DNA from: Methylomonas sp.
Lineage (GTDB): Bacteria; Pseudomonadota; Gammaproteobacteria; Methylococcales; Methylomonadaceae
Reading direction: 5' to 3'
Assembly: GCA_026989395.1 (NCBI GenBank)
Contig: JALSJK010000169.1
Location: 1-38,057 of the forward strand
DNA length: 38,057 nt
Shown: positions 18,428 through 26,171 of the stretch, one piece after another
Layout of the letters: the number at the start of each line of letters is the position of its first letter
Numbering within the stretch: position 1 is the stretch's first letter
Made by a program: the position numbers and the translations under genes
Notes under the pieces: generated by a model
The model's input: the letters and a program-made list of their open reading frames with translations, nothing else
Databases searched by the model: none
What the model was told of the DNA's origin: nothing

Positions 18428-18470
18428 CTTCCATGAAAGGCGATAATTTAATTTATTTTTATAGGAGGAA
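18426..18470 (+). promoter_or_regulatory. Candidate Shine-Dalgarno-masking stem upstream of hsp20
   Basis: ttcttcc (18426-18432) can pair with ggaggaa (18464-18470) over seven bases, one G-U, with a 31-nt AU-rich loop. The second arm is the Shine-Dalgarno sequence of hsp20. Such masking is how RNA thermometers upstream of small heat-shock genes work. It would operate only on transcripts that start upstream of 18426, for example read-through from purL; the promoter proposed just above would exclude the first arm. Confidence 0.3.
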
Positions 18471-18476
18471 CAAGTT

Positions 18477-18911
18477 ATGGCTATTACACGTTATGAGCCC
18501 TGGAGCTTATTGAGTCAGTTACAAAAAGAGCTGGAAAGGAGTCAAGATGAAGCAGGAGAAGGTTCCATTGCAACTGCTGAATGGGCACCAGCCGTAGATA
18601 TTAAAGAAGAACCAGATAAATTTGTTATTGAGGCAGATATTCCGGGTGTAAAACCTGATGAAATTGAAGTCAGCATGGAAGAAGGTGTTTTGACCATCAA
18701 AGGTGAGAAAAAAACCGAAGCGACAACGGAAAAAGAAGGTTATAAGCGGGTTGAACGAACTTATGGAAGCTTTTATCGGCGTTTCAGTTTGCCTGATACA
18801 GCCGATGCAGAAGCAATATCAGCTAAATCAAAACATGGTGTTTTAGAAATTGTAATACCTAAAAAAGAAGCTGTGAAACCGAAAAAGATTTCAGTAGCAA
18901 CCGAAGAGTAA
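18477..18911 (+). CDS. Small heat-shock protein, Hsp20/alpha-crystallin family
   Basis: The 144-residue protein is an ATP-independent holdase chaperone. A short N-terminal arm (ITRYEPWSLLSQLQKEL) precedes the alpha-crystallin domain (~40-130), with VDIKEEPDKFVIEADIPGV, the GVLTIKGEKK segment, RSYG-type YGSFYRRFSLP and the family hallmark HGVLEIVIPK. A charged tail follows. It is of the class A type common in free-living Proteobacteria rather than IbpA/B. An excellent Shine-Dalgarno sequence (aggagg) lies eight bases before the ATG. It follows purL by 73 bp but probably has its own control. A repeat element starts three bases after its stop and lies between it and the terminator. Confidence 0.95.
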   Translation: MAITRYEPWSLLSQLQKELERSQDEAGEGSIATAEWAPAVDIKEEPDKFVIEADIPGVKPDEIEVSMEEGVLTIKGEKKTEATTEKEGYKRVERTYGSFYRRFSLPDTADAEAISAKSKHGVLEIVIPKKEAVKPKKISVATEE

Positions 18912-18913
18912 TT

Positions 18914-19074
18914 CCGGGAACCGTGATTTCAATGTGGATAATAGGAGGCAAGATATTGGTTTAGAAAGGGATTTGAAAAAATCTTAGCTTCACCTTTAGG
19001 TTAAGCGGATGTTTTTTCAACCGTGATGAATTAAGGACTTGCCACCTGTGCCGTAGTGAAGTCACGGATTCGGG
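18914..19074 (-). mobile_element. 161-bp MITE-like repeat, copy B (inverted relative to copy A)
   Basis: Read on the minus strand it matches the repeat at 3105-3264 in the same order of blocks. Its ends are tcacggattcggg (19062-19074) and ccgggaaccgtga (18914-18926), an imperfect inverted pair. The hexamer ccgtga or its complement recurs inside (about 19021-19026), as sub-terminal binding sites of transposases often do. It begins two bases after the hsp20 stop codon and ends ten bases before the terminator stem, so it forms most of the hsp20 3' untranslated region. Confidence 0.75.
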
Positions 19075-19083
19075 CAATAGAGA

Positions 19084-19109
19084 ACGGAGCGTTTACGCTC
19101 CGTTTTTTT
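19084..19109 (+). terminator. Strong intrinsic terminator of hsp20
   Basis: acggagcg (19084-19091), loop ttta, cgctccgt (19096-19103), then a run of T to 19109. This is a textbook rho-independent terminator, the clearest in the window, ending the hsp20 transcript after the repeat element. Confidence 0.92.
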
Positions 19110-19151
19110 GACTGGATCAATAAAATTGTATCAGTACTCAATATCAACTAT

Positions 19152-19185
19152 TTTGATCCCATTTTTTAGAAAAGATGGGATCAAA
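19152..19185 (-). terminator. Hairpin at the end of the small membrane protein gene
   Basis: tttgatcccat (19152-19162) pairs perfectly with atgggatcaaa (19175-19185), and the 12-nt loop can extend the stem by about four weaker pairs. It overlaps the stop codon of the minus-strand gene. No long T-tract follows on the minus strand, so terminator function is likely but not certain. Confidence 0.55.
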
Positions 19186-19636
19186 CAAATTCATAAGTAG
19201 TAATGATCAAAATTTCCACTGCAATCCATCCCATCAGGATAGTCGCAAAAATCAGGTGCATAATAATGGCAACTGGAATACCAGGTTGATTTTCAGTGTC
19301 GGGGATAAAATAGTCGACAACACCCAGTAATTTTTCACACGCCCTGATTCTTCTTTGTTTTGCCAGAAAAGATTTTTCGGTACGAAAATCCAATAACCAA
19401 AACAGGATTGTCATAATTATCCCGAAAGCACTGACTGTGGCATGATAGGGATGAAGTTCTGCAATAGCGAAAGTTGCTGCTCCAATAAGTGCAGTGATAG
19501 CAACAAAGATAGCGAAGCGCTTATATCTGAGATTGAGATATTCTCTGGAAGAGATGCAGGCTTGTCGGTAAAGCTCAAGTAATATTGAAATATTGGTTTT
19601 TTCTTCTTGGTCTGTGTAACTCATGGCAAGTCTCAT
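19181..19636 (-). CDS. Small three-helix membrane protein, function unknown
   Basis: The 151-residue product has a polar N-terminal helix (~5-40), two adjacent membrane helices (~44-60 and ~68-86), a basic cytoplasmic stretch (RTEKSFLAKQRRIRACEKL, ~88-106), and a third membrane helix (~122-147). I do not recognise it. The pattern of a leading helix, a close TM pair and a following charged helix is broadly like SLATT or RipA-type membrane proteins, some of which are nucleotide-gated effectors, but no signature supports that. Met5 is an alternative start with a GAGA eight bases upstream. It is 89 bp downstream of a channel-like gene on the same strand. Confidence 0.6.
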   Translation of the reverse strand: MRLAMSYTDQEEKTNISILLELYRQACISSREYLNLRYKRFAIFVAITALIGAATFAIAELHPYHATVSAFGIIMTILFWLLDFRTEKSFLAKQRRIRACEKLLGVVDYFIPDTENQPGIPVAIIMHLIFATILMGWIAVEILIITTYEFV

Positions 19637-19725
19637 GTTTGTATTCTGATGGACTATTGTATGAGTTGATTCTAAATGTTTTTACTTTAACTATGAACCG
19701 TAAATTTCATTGTGATCGCGAAATT

Positions 19726-20520
19726 TCAAGAAATACTCATACTTTCCAGTTCACGACGAATAATTTTTAAAAACCGGTATTGAATTTTTAGGGTTTTATA
19801 AAAAACCCTTATTGGTCTGGTTTCAATTTCATTATCACGTTTTTTTGAAACATTAGTGGAAAGAATGGCATTTCTTGGATCATTAACCAGAGATAAATGT
19901 AAAAAACTGATGATGGCATGATGTAGGGGTTTATTTTTAAATACTTCAGGGTTAGATAATAATTCTCTTAGATTTTCATTACACAAATCCAGTCTTTGAT
20001 AGAATATTTCTACAACAGCCCTGTTTGCTGAATTTTCCATCAAATACTTTAATTCTGAATATTTAAAATCAACATTTAATTTTGAATTTCTGGAGATTTT
20101 AGATAATGGTGTCATTAATTGTTTATAGGCAATTCGGTATTCGCTAAATATCAACAGCAAATAATCTGTAAACATATTCAGCTTTCTTTTATTAGCTGTC
20201 ACATATTGTTTTTTTATACTAAGAGTATGGGCCTTTTGTAATTTATAGACATAGGTTTTCCAGAAATTACCGGCAAATAAAGCTATGAAACATATCCCAA
20301 TGATTGCCTCAGATGCAATAACTGACATGCCAAATCCTGATGCTGGAAAAGAGTGCTTTATACCCAGCGTGGTTATGATTGCGGTACTATGAAATAAAGA
20401 TTTTGTAAAAGAAGTATACCCATCATTAAAAATATTTGGAATATTGCTATATATAAACCCAAAGAAAATAATAGTAACTATATATGTTATTAGTAATATA
20501 TGTGATGTCTTTATTTTCAT
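19726..20520 (-). CDS. Two-TM ion-channel-like protein with degenerate selectivity filter
   Basis: The 264-residue protein has one membrane helix (~7-25), a re-entrant segment (~38-55, SLFHSTAIITTLGI) and a second helix (~63-87, ASEAIIGICFIALFAGNF). This is the fold order of 2TM potassium channels (Ion_trans_2), and STAIITTLG sits where the filter T-x-G-Y-G-D belongs, but GYGD is replaced by GIKH. The remaining ~175 residues are a helical, charged cytoplasmic domain without RCK/TrkA-N or cyclic-nucleotide motifs that I can see. It may conduct another ion, be a non-conducting receptor, or have diverged wholly. The DNA is more AT-rich than the neighbours. Family assignment is structural inference; function is unknown. 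Confidence 0.6.
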   Translation of the reverse strand: MKIKTSHILLITYIVTIIFFGFIYSNIPNIFNDGYTSFTKSLFHSTAIITTLGIKHSFPASGFGMSVIASEAIIGICFIALFAGNFWKTYVYKLQKAHTLSIKKQYVTANKRKLNMFTDYLLLIFSEYRIAYKQLMTPLSKISRNSKLNVDFKYSELKYLMENSANRAVVEIFYQRLDLCNENLRELLSNPEVFKNKPLHHAIISFLHLSLVNDPRNAILSTNVSKKRDNEIETRPIRVFYKTLKIQYRFLKIIRRELESMSIS

Positions 20521-20620
20521 CGCTTATAATTAATTTTATTGATTAATAGATAGGGTTTTTATTGATACAAATAATATCTTTGATATTACTATCAATTTGG
20601 AAGTGATTATAGAAAGAGAA

Positions 20621-20707
20621 TGGCTTGTAAGCCATTGTACTAAGGTACAGTGGTCTTTGAATTGTTGGAAAGCCGATGAATTTCAGGTGCCTCAATAGCT
20701 ATTGAGG
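20621..20707. repeat. Cluster of short palindromes in the 265-bp gap
   Basis: Three dyads occur close together: tggctt/aagcca (20621-20634), tgtac/gtaca (20636-20649) and the perfect 18-bp palindrome cctcaatagctattgagg (20690-20707). They lie between the FetB-like gene (minus, ending 20786) and the channel-like gene (minus, starting 20520). One may end the upstream operon and another may control the channel gene; none has a T-tract that settles it. Confidence 0.4.
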
Positions 20708-20785
20708 TGTTGTTATTTGAAGATGAATTTATTTGTTCGTTTGGCCAGAAAAAACTTTTTATAAAAATAAAAACAATAATCTATT

Positions 20786-21499
20786 CTAAGGTTTTACGAA
20801 AAATGATTTAGCTAAAACTAAAAAACACGCAGATGACATGCCAGCTGATCCAAATATCATACACATCACCATGATTTGGTATCTAGCTGCAATAAAGGGA
20901 GAAATGCCGGATAATATTTGTCCAGTCATCATGCCTGGCAGGGAAACCAGGCCAACGGCAAATAATGAGTTGATGATTGGAATAAGCGAAGCGTGAAAGG
21001 CAATATTGCGAGCATCATTAAATGACTGGTTTCTGGGGATTTCAGCATCTAATCGTTCGGCAGCCAGGCTGATCGAATTCATTGAGTTGGCAAAAATCAT
21101 TCCGGCGAGCGGGATCAGAAACCGGGGAGAATACCAAGGCTGGATATTTAAAACCCCGATAATAACCAGAAACAGGGTGCTGCCACCACCCAATAACACT
21201 GCTAATACTGCATATTTAAAAAGATATCTGCGTTTTTTTGAGAGATTATTCAGGGCGATCCAGCTGGAGAAAAGTACCATAATAACTAGCACACCAGAAA
21301 TAACCCAGATTGAATCGGAAGAAAAAATAAAGGCCAGGAAGTATCCGATAAGGAGTAACTGGATCAGCATTCTGATCAGCGCATAAATCGCCTGACCAAA
21401 ATGTAACCGCCAAAAAAAAATGATGCCAATGACTATGAAAGCGGGAATAAAAGCAAGCGCTAAATGTTCGGCAGATATAACCTCGATGGTGGTATTCAT
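20786..21499 (-). CDS. FetB-like (UPF0014/YbbM) ABC transporter permease
   Basis: The 237-residue integral membrane protein matches the UPF0014 family, whose E. coli member FetB exports iron together with the ATPase FetA. Typical segments: RMLIQLLLIGYFLAFIF near helix 2, the loop WYSPRFLIPLAGMIFANSMNSISLAAERL with its conserved P-L-x-GM-NSM pattern, and LVSLPGMMTGQILSGISP. Length is close to the usual ~250-260. No FetA-type ATPase is adjacent, and the ABC protein of this operon is a self-contained exporter, so this permease is an orphan here. The start lies 12 bp after the stop of the PHP gene, so it is the last cistron of a three-gene operon. Substrate is uncertain: iron, or another metal. 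Confidence 0.85.
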   Translation of the reverse strand: MNTTIEVISAEHLALAFIPAFIVIGIIFFWRLHFGQAIYALIRMLIQLLLIGYFLAFIFSSDSIWVISGVLVIMVLFSSWIALNNLSKKRRYLFKYAVLAVLLGGGSTLFLVIIGVLNIQPWYSPRFLIPLAGMIFANSMNSISLAAERLDAEIPRNQSFNDARNIAFHASLIPIINSLFAVGLVSLPGMMTGQILSGISPFIAARYQIMVMCMIFGSAGMSSACFLVLAKSFFVKP

Positions 21500-21511
21500 G
21501 ACGTTATGTGA

Positions 21512-22357
21512 CTAGAAATGATCACAATTGATTTTTGTCCAGACTGGGACAATATCAGCCGGTAAAGATCCCAGGCGGCCTAATTCGACCCAGACATTTG
21601 CCGGTGAATGGAAATCTGAACCTACAGAGCCTAATAAATCAAAATCACGGGCATATTTTGCAGAAATAAAAATATCCTGTTCGGTACTTCTTCCCGTTAC
21701 TACTTCAATAGCTTCACCGCCCATGTCCTTGAATGCGCCAAGCAAACGTCTGATCCAGCTGGCAGTTAATTTATAACGTAAAGGATGGGCCAGAATGGCT
21801 ATGCCGCCTGAATTTACAATCCATGAAATCGCTGTCTCAAGCTCAGCCCACTGTATCGAAACAAAGGCCGACTTTCCTTGACCGAGATAATGATCAAAGG
21901 CTTGTTGTTGGCTATTTACATACTGATTAGAAACTAGAAAATCAGCGAAATGAGTGCGGGTGATCATGCTTTTTCCGGCTGCTTTATTTATTGCTTCCAA
22001 AGCCCCTGGAATATTTTTTTTGGCTAATTTTTCAGCTATTTTTTCAGCGCGTAACGTCCGTTTTTTTTGGAGTTGTTCTAATCCTAGCTTAAGTTCTGAA
22101 TAATCCGGATCAATATTCAGACCAATGATGTGTAAGGTTTTATTTTTCCAGGTAGTAGAAATTTCAATTCCTGGAAGTAAATTGATTCCGGCTTTTTTGG
22201 CAGCTTGCTGGGCTTCCATGATGCCTAAAGTTGTGTCATGGTCAGTCAATGCAAGAACAGAAACCTGATTTTCTTTCGCACGGTTGATCAATTCGGTCGG
22301 GGTTAAAGTACCGTCTGAAGCCAGTGAATGGCTGTGCAGATCATGTTTTTCAGACAT
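21512..22357 (-). CDS. rnm: PHP-domain phosphoesterase, RNase AM (YciV/TrpH) family
   Basis: The 281-residue product is a PHP-family metal-dependent phosphoesterase. Metal-ligand motifs are complete: HDLHSHSLASDG at the N-terminus, LALTDHDTT, an LPGIEIST glutamate, THFADFL, ILAHPLRY, and VGSDFHSPAN near the C-terminus. In E. coli this family member (RNase AM, gene rnm, formerly yciV/trpH) is a 5'-3' exoribonuclease that trims the 5' ends of rRNAs and 3',5'-bisphosphates. The start ATG overlaps the stop of the ABC exporter (TAATG) so translation is coupled. The shared operon with membrane transporters is not explained by its known job. Confidence 0.88.
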   Translation of the reverse strand: MSEKHDLHSHSLASDGTLTPTELINRAKENQVSVLALTDHDTTLGIMEAQQAAKKAGINLLPGIEISTTWKNKTLHIIGLNIDPDYSELKLGLEQLQKKRTLRAEKIAEKLAKKNIPGALEAINKAAGKSMITRTHFADFLVSNQYVNSQQQAFDHYLGQGKSAFVSIQWAELETAISWIVNSGGIAILAHPLRYKLTASWIRRLLGAFKDMGGEAIEVVTGRSTEQDIFISAKYARDFDLLGSVGSDFHSPANVWVELGRLGSLPADIVPVWTKINCDHF

Positions 22358-24165
22358 TAGTGCTGATATTCTCCATAAAGTTTGGCGTATAGGCCATTTT
22401 GCTTAATTAAACTGTGGTGAGCGCCTTGTTCACAGATTTGTCCATCTTCAAAAACATAAACATGATCGGCTTGTTTGACGGCGCTTAACCGGTGCGCAAC
22501 AATAATTGTAGTTCGTCCATCTAGAAAATCAGCAAGCGCAGCGTGTAATGATCTTTCGGTTTCTGCATCCAGGGCTGAAGTTGCTTCGTCCAGGATCACT
22601 ACACTTGGGTTGGCAATGATCATCCGGGCAATGGCTAATCGCTGCCTTTGTCCGCCCGACATACGCATACCCTGACGTCCCACAATGGTATCGAGGCCTT
22701 GATCAAGTGCAGCGATAGTGTCTTTGAGCTGAGCAATTTGCAGAGCCTTCCATAAGGCGTCATCATTGCTTATTCTGCCCAGCGTTAGATTTTCACGAAT
22801 GGTGTCGTTGAACAGAACAGGGCTTTGCAAGACGGTTACAACGTGTTCTCTAATTACGTCCAGGCCAATTAGATTGATCGGATCATTGTTATAGTAAATC
22901 ATACCCTCATGCATGGGATAAAGGCCGATCAGATTTTGTACCAAAGTTGATTTTCCACCGCCACTAGCACCGACCAAAGCAACTTTTTCACCGGGGTTGA
23001 TCGCCAGGTTAATGCCGCTTAGAACTTCATGGTCTTCGTTATAGCGAAAATGCAGGTTTTCAATACGAATACCTACTGTTTTACCCTTAACAAATGGATT
23101 TTTTAAATGTGGGTATTGGGGCTCCAAAGCCAGATTATTAAGTTTGTTGATTCGATCCAGAGCCGCCCTGGCACTATAATAAGCATATTGGATGCCTAAT
23201 ACTTCTTGTACCGGTGCCATCATAAACCATAAGTATCCGAATACCGCCAACATTTCTCCAATGCTCAGGTCTGAATAAATAACCATTAACATAGCGGTGG
23301 CGCGGAAAATATCAAAACCAAACAAGAAAATCAGGAAGCTGGTACGACCTGCGGCGTCACTTTTCCAGGAAAAAGCAATAGAATGGTCTTTTACTGATCG
23401 GGCTGATTCAATTAATTGCTGGCAATAATGTTTTTCCCGGTTACTGGCACGGATTTGATGAATGGCTTCTAATGTTTCCGTCAAAGCTTGTTGAAAAACA
23501 CCAAATGCTGAATTTTCTTTGGCTTTTAATTCTTTGACTTGTTTACCGATAATGCGGGTGAAATAGATCACCACCGGGTTTAGTAACAAAATGAACAAGC
23601 CAAGTTGCCAATGCATCCAGAGCAAAATAACTGCTGTCCCGATAATAGTCAAAGAAGCAACTAAAAGTTTGCTGGTAGTGCTTCCAATAAATTGATTTAA
23701 GGTATCTAGGTCGGTAATTAAATGATTAGCAACAGTGCCACTACCCAGCGTTTCATATTCAGTCATGGATATTTTTTGCAGACGGTTGATAAGCTGCTTG
23801 CGAATACGAAAAATGATGTCCTTGGAAATACTACTAAATTGGCGGGCCTGAATAATGTTGAAAATAAGGGCTATAATTCTTAATACTAAACTGACTACTA
23901 GAATGACACCGATATAAAGGATTGGCGTATGCCAGTGTTCAGGGAAAAACTGATTGATAGCAGCAATGGCTTTACCTGGTTTGTCCAGTAATACTTCATC
24001 GACCAGCATTGGCATTAATAACGGTACTGGTACGCTGACAATAGTCGCAAGGACGGCAATAACGTGGGCCAGAATTAGCTCTCGTTTATGTTCCAGGGCT
24101 ATTTTATAAATGTATTTCCAGGTGTAAGATGGTGATTTCTGGAGCGAATCAGGATTTTTGGTCAC
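22357..24165 (-). CDS. MsbA-like ABC exporter (fused membrane and ATPase domains)
   Basis: The 602-residue half-transporter has six membrane helices in the N-terminal ~340 residues (ABC transporter type 1 domain) and a C-terminal ATPase. Walker A is GASGGGKST (399-407), the Q-loop lies in VVTVLQSPVLF, the signature is MSGGQRQR, Walker B is VVILDEATSALD, and the H-loop is VAHRLS. It should function as a homodimer exporting a lipid, peptide or drug. Sequence alone does not separate MsbA from drug or peptide exporters of this class. It is the first gene of the three-gene operon with the RNase AM and FetB-like genes, and is divergent from slt with only ~70 bp between starts. Confidence 0.88.
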   Translation of the reverse strand: MTKNPDSLQKSPSYTWKYIYKIALEHKRELILAHVIAVLATIVSVPVPLLMPMLVDEVLLDKPGKAIAAINQFFPEHWHTPILYIGVILVVSLVLRIIALIFNIIQARQFSSISKDIIFRIRKQLINRLQKISMTEYETLGSGTVANHLITDLDTLNQFIGSTTSKLLVASLTIIGTAVILLWMHWQLGLFILLLNPVVIYFTRIIGKQVKELKAKENSAFGVFQQALTETLEAIHQIRASNREKHYCQQLIESARSVKDHSIAFSWKSDAAGRTSFLIFLFGFDIFRATAMLMVIYSDLSIGEMLAVFGYLWFMMAPVQEVLGIQYAYYSARAALDRINKLNNLALEPQYPHLKNPFVKGKTVGIRIENLHFRYNEDHEVLSGINLAINPGEKVALVGASGGGKSTLVQNLIGLYPMHEGMIYYNNDPINLIGLDVIREHVVTVLQSPVLFNDTIRENLTLGRISNDDALWKALQIAQLKDTIAALDQGLDTIVGRQGMRMSGGQRQRLAIARMIIANPSVVILDEATSALDAETERSLHAALADFLDGRTTIIVAHRLSAVKQADHVYVFEDGQICEQGAHHSLIKQNGLYAKLYGEYQH

Positions 24166-24235
24166 GTTTAAGAAAGATCAGTCGGACTTTATTTGATGAA
24201 GAAAAAATGAATTTGGAAAAAGCGGGTTGCAAAAA

Positions 24236-26140
24236 ATGTTGAAATATAAGTTTATCATAATCGTTAGCTTGTTGATGTTTTCCTCCACCAACTGGGGGAT
24301 GACGTTAGCTCAGCAACGAGAATCTTTTTTGCATGCTGAAAAACTGATTGCTTTAAAGCAAGATGGTAAATTCAAAGAAACATTATCGCAATTACAAAAT
24401 TATCCGTTATTTCCATACTTGAAATATAGCTGGCTTATCCAGAACTTGGGCAGTGATAAAGAAATTTCTCAATTTCTGGAGAATTATGCCCAAACACCCT
24501 ATGTAAAGTTATTAAAACAAAAAAGATTGTTTTATCTGGCAAGAAACAAACGCTGGAAACAGTTTCTTAACAATTTTTCCAAAAGCCGCAACAGGAAATT
24601 GCAATGTTATTACCATTGGGCGCAATATAAAACGGGCCAAACCAAAAAAGCTATAAACGGCGCGAAAAAACTGTGGATGACTGGCTCTTCTCAGCCAAAA
24701 GCTTGCGACAAGCTGTTTGTCGAATTGAAAAAAACTGGGTATTTAACCCCAAAAAAATTCTGGCAACGATTTAGGTTGGCAATGAAAAGTGGAAATTACG
24801 GATTGGCCAGATATCTTAAAAAAAGTTTGTCAGGAGAAAAACAAAAAGTTGCGGCATTTTGGTTGAAAGTTATCCGAAATCCAAAATTGGTAGAAGGTGT
24901 TAAAAAATGGCCTATTAAGAAAAGATACAGGGCTTCAATATTTGCTCATGGTATTCGTCGTTTAATTAGTAAAGATCATGCCTTGGCCTTGAACATTTGG
25001 GATAAATATAAAAGTAACGTCAAAGTTTCCAAAGCGGACCGGCAATATATTGAAAAACGATTGGCTTTGACGCTTGCCTTTAGGAAAAAACAAATTGCCT
25101 ATTCAAGATTAAGCAAAATCAACAATAACGAGGAAAAAATTAGAGCCTGGACGGTGCGGTCTGCCTTAGCTATTCAGGACTGGCAAAGTGTCAACAAAGC
25201 TTTGTCGATGTTGAAACCAGCAGAAAAAAGTCAGGAACGCTGGAAATATTGGCAAGCACGTACTTTTAACCAATTAGGAGAAAAATCGAAAGCGGATCAT
25301 TTATACAAAGAGCTTAAAAATAACCGCAGTTATTATGGTTTTTTAGCGGCACAAAATCTCCAGCAGCAACCTCAACTTCAGGATCATCCTATTTCTCTAG
25401 AAACAAGGCAGTTACTTCAGCTGAAGGAAAGTGTAGGCTTTAAAGCAGTGAGGGAATTTCGATTCTTTGGCCGGGATATTGAAGCAAAAAGGGAATGGTG
25501 GCACTTAGTCAAAAAACTGGATAAAAAACAGATTTTGGCGGCCGCAAAAGTTGCTGAGCAGCATGATTGGCATAACCTGGCAATATTTACCGTCGCGAAA
25601 GTTAAACACTGGGATGATATGAATTTGCGATTCCCTTTGGTTTATTCGAAATTAGTCAGTCAAAATGCCAAAACACAAGGCATTGACCCTGCTATTATTT
25701 TTGGATTGATTCGGCGCGAAAGCGCCTTTGATAAAAACGCATTATCACCCGTTGGAGCAAGAGGGTTGATGCAGATTATGCCGCGTACCGGCAGGCAGAT
25801 TGCAAGAGATCTTAAAGAAAAATGGAGCGGTAAAAATATTCTTTTTCATGAACAAACTAATCTCAAATATGGTGCATTTTATTATAAGCAGCTTCTGGAT
25901 CGCTTTAAAGGCCATTTTGCTTTGGCTGCCGCAGCTTATAACGCGGGGCCGCATCGTGTTAAACGGTGGCTCCCATCAGATACTACATTACCGGCAGATA
26001 TTTGGATAGAAACTATACCATTTAAAGAAACTCGTGAATATGTAGCGGCCGTTTTGGCCTATGCCACCATTTACAAACAAAGATTGGGGGGTAAGTCGTT
26101 CAAAATGAAGCATCTCATGCTTGATGTTAACCCTGGTTAG
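24236..26140 (+). CDS. slt: Soluble lytic murein transglycosylase (Slt70 type)
   Basis: This periplasmic enzyme cleaves the MurNAc-GlcNAc bond of peptidoglycan, forming 1,6-anhydro ends. The ATG at 24236 gives 634 residues with a signal peptide (~1-25, ending near GMTLA); a TTG three codons upstream is an alternative. Residues ~25-450 are the alpha-helical superhelical (U-shaped) domain, rich in Lys and Trp. The C-terminal ~465-620 is the lysozyme-like catalytic domain with ESAF (catalytic Glu ~495), GARGLMQIMPRTGRQIA, the N-Y-AAAAYNAGPHRVKRW motif and ETIPFKETREYV. These are the standard motifs of lytic transglycosylase family 1A. It is divergent from the ABC exporter and is followed by perM. 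Confidence 0.95.
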   Translation: MLKYKFIIIVSLLMFSSTNWGMTLAQQRESFLHAEKLIALKQDGKFKETLSQLQNYPLFPYLKYSWLIQNLGSDKEISQFLENYAQTPYVKLLKQKRLFYLARNKRWKQFLNNFSKSRNRKLQCYYHWAQYKTGQTKKAINGAKKLWMTGSSQPKACDKLFVELKKTGYLTPKKFWQRFRLAMKSGNYGLARYLKKSLSGEKQKVAAFWLKVIRNPKLVEGVKKWPIKKRYRASIFAHGIRRLISKDHALALNIWDKYKSNVKVSKADRQYIEKRLALTLAFRKKQIAYSRLSKINNNEEKIRAWTVRSALAIQDWQSVNKALSMLKPAEKSQERWKYWQARTFNQLGEKSKADHLYKELKNNRSYYGFLAAQNLQQQPQLQDHPISLETRQLLQLKESVGFKAVREFRFFGRDIEAKREWWHLVKKLDKKQILAAAKVAEQHDWHNLAIFTVAKVKHWDDMNLRFPLVYSKLVSQNAKTQGIDPAIIFGLIRRESAFDKNALSPVGARGLMQIMPRTGRQIARDLKEKWSGKNILFHEQTNLKYGAFYYKQLLDRFKGHFALAAAAYNAGPHRVKRWLPSDTTLPADIWIETIPFKETREYVAAVLAYATIYKQRLGGKSFKMKHLMLDVNPG

Positions 26141-26171
26141 TGTATAACATCAGTTCAAAATAATAACGATA

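Noticed and set aside
19181-20520. Named anti-phage defence system
   Set aside because: The membrane proteins have no recognisable sensor, nuclease or nucleotide-cyclase partner nearby; the idea rests on topology alone.
21006-21386. 126-codon plus-strand ORF opposite the FetB-like gene
   Set aside because: The minus strand encodes a full UPF0014 family protein here.
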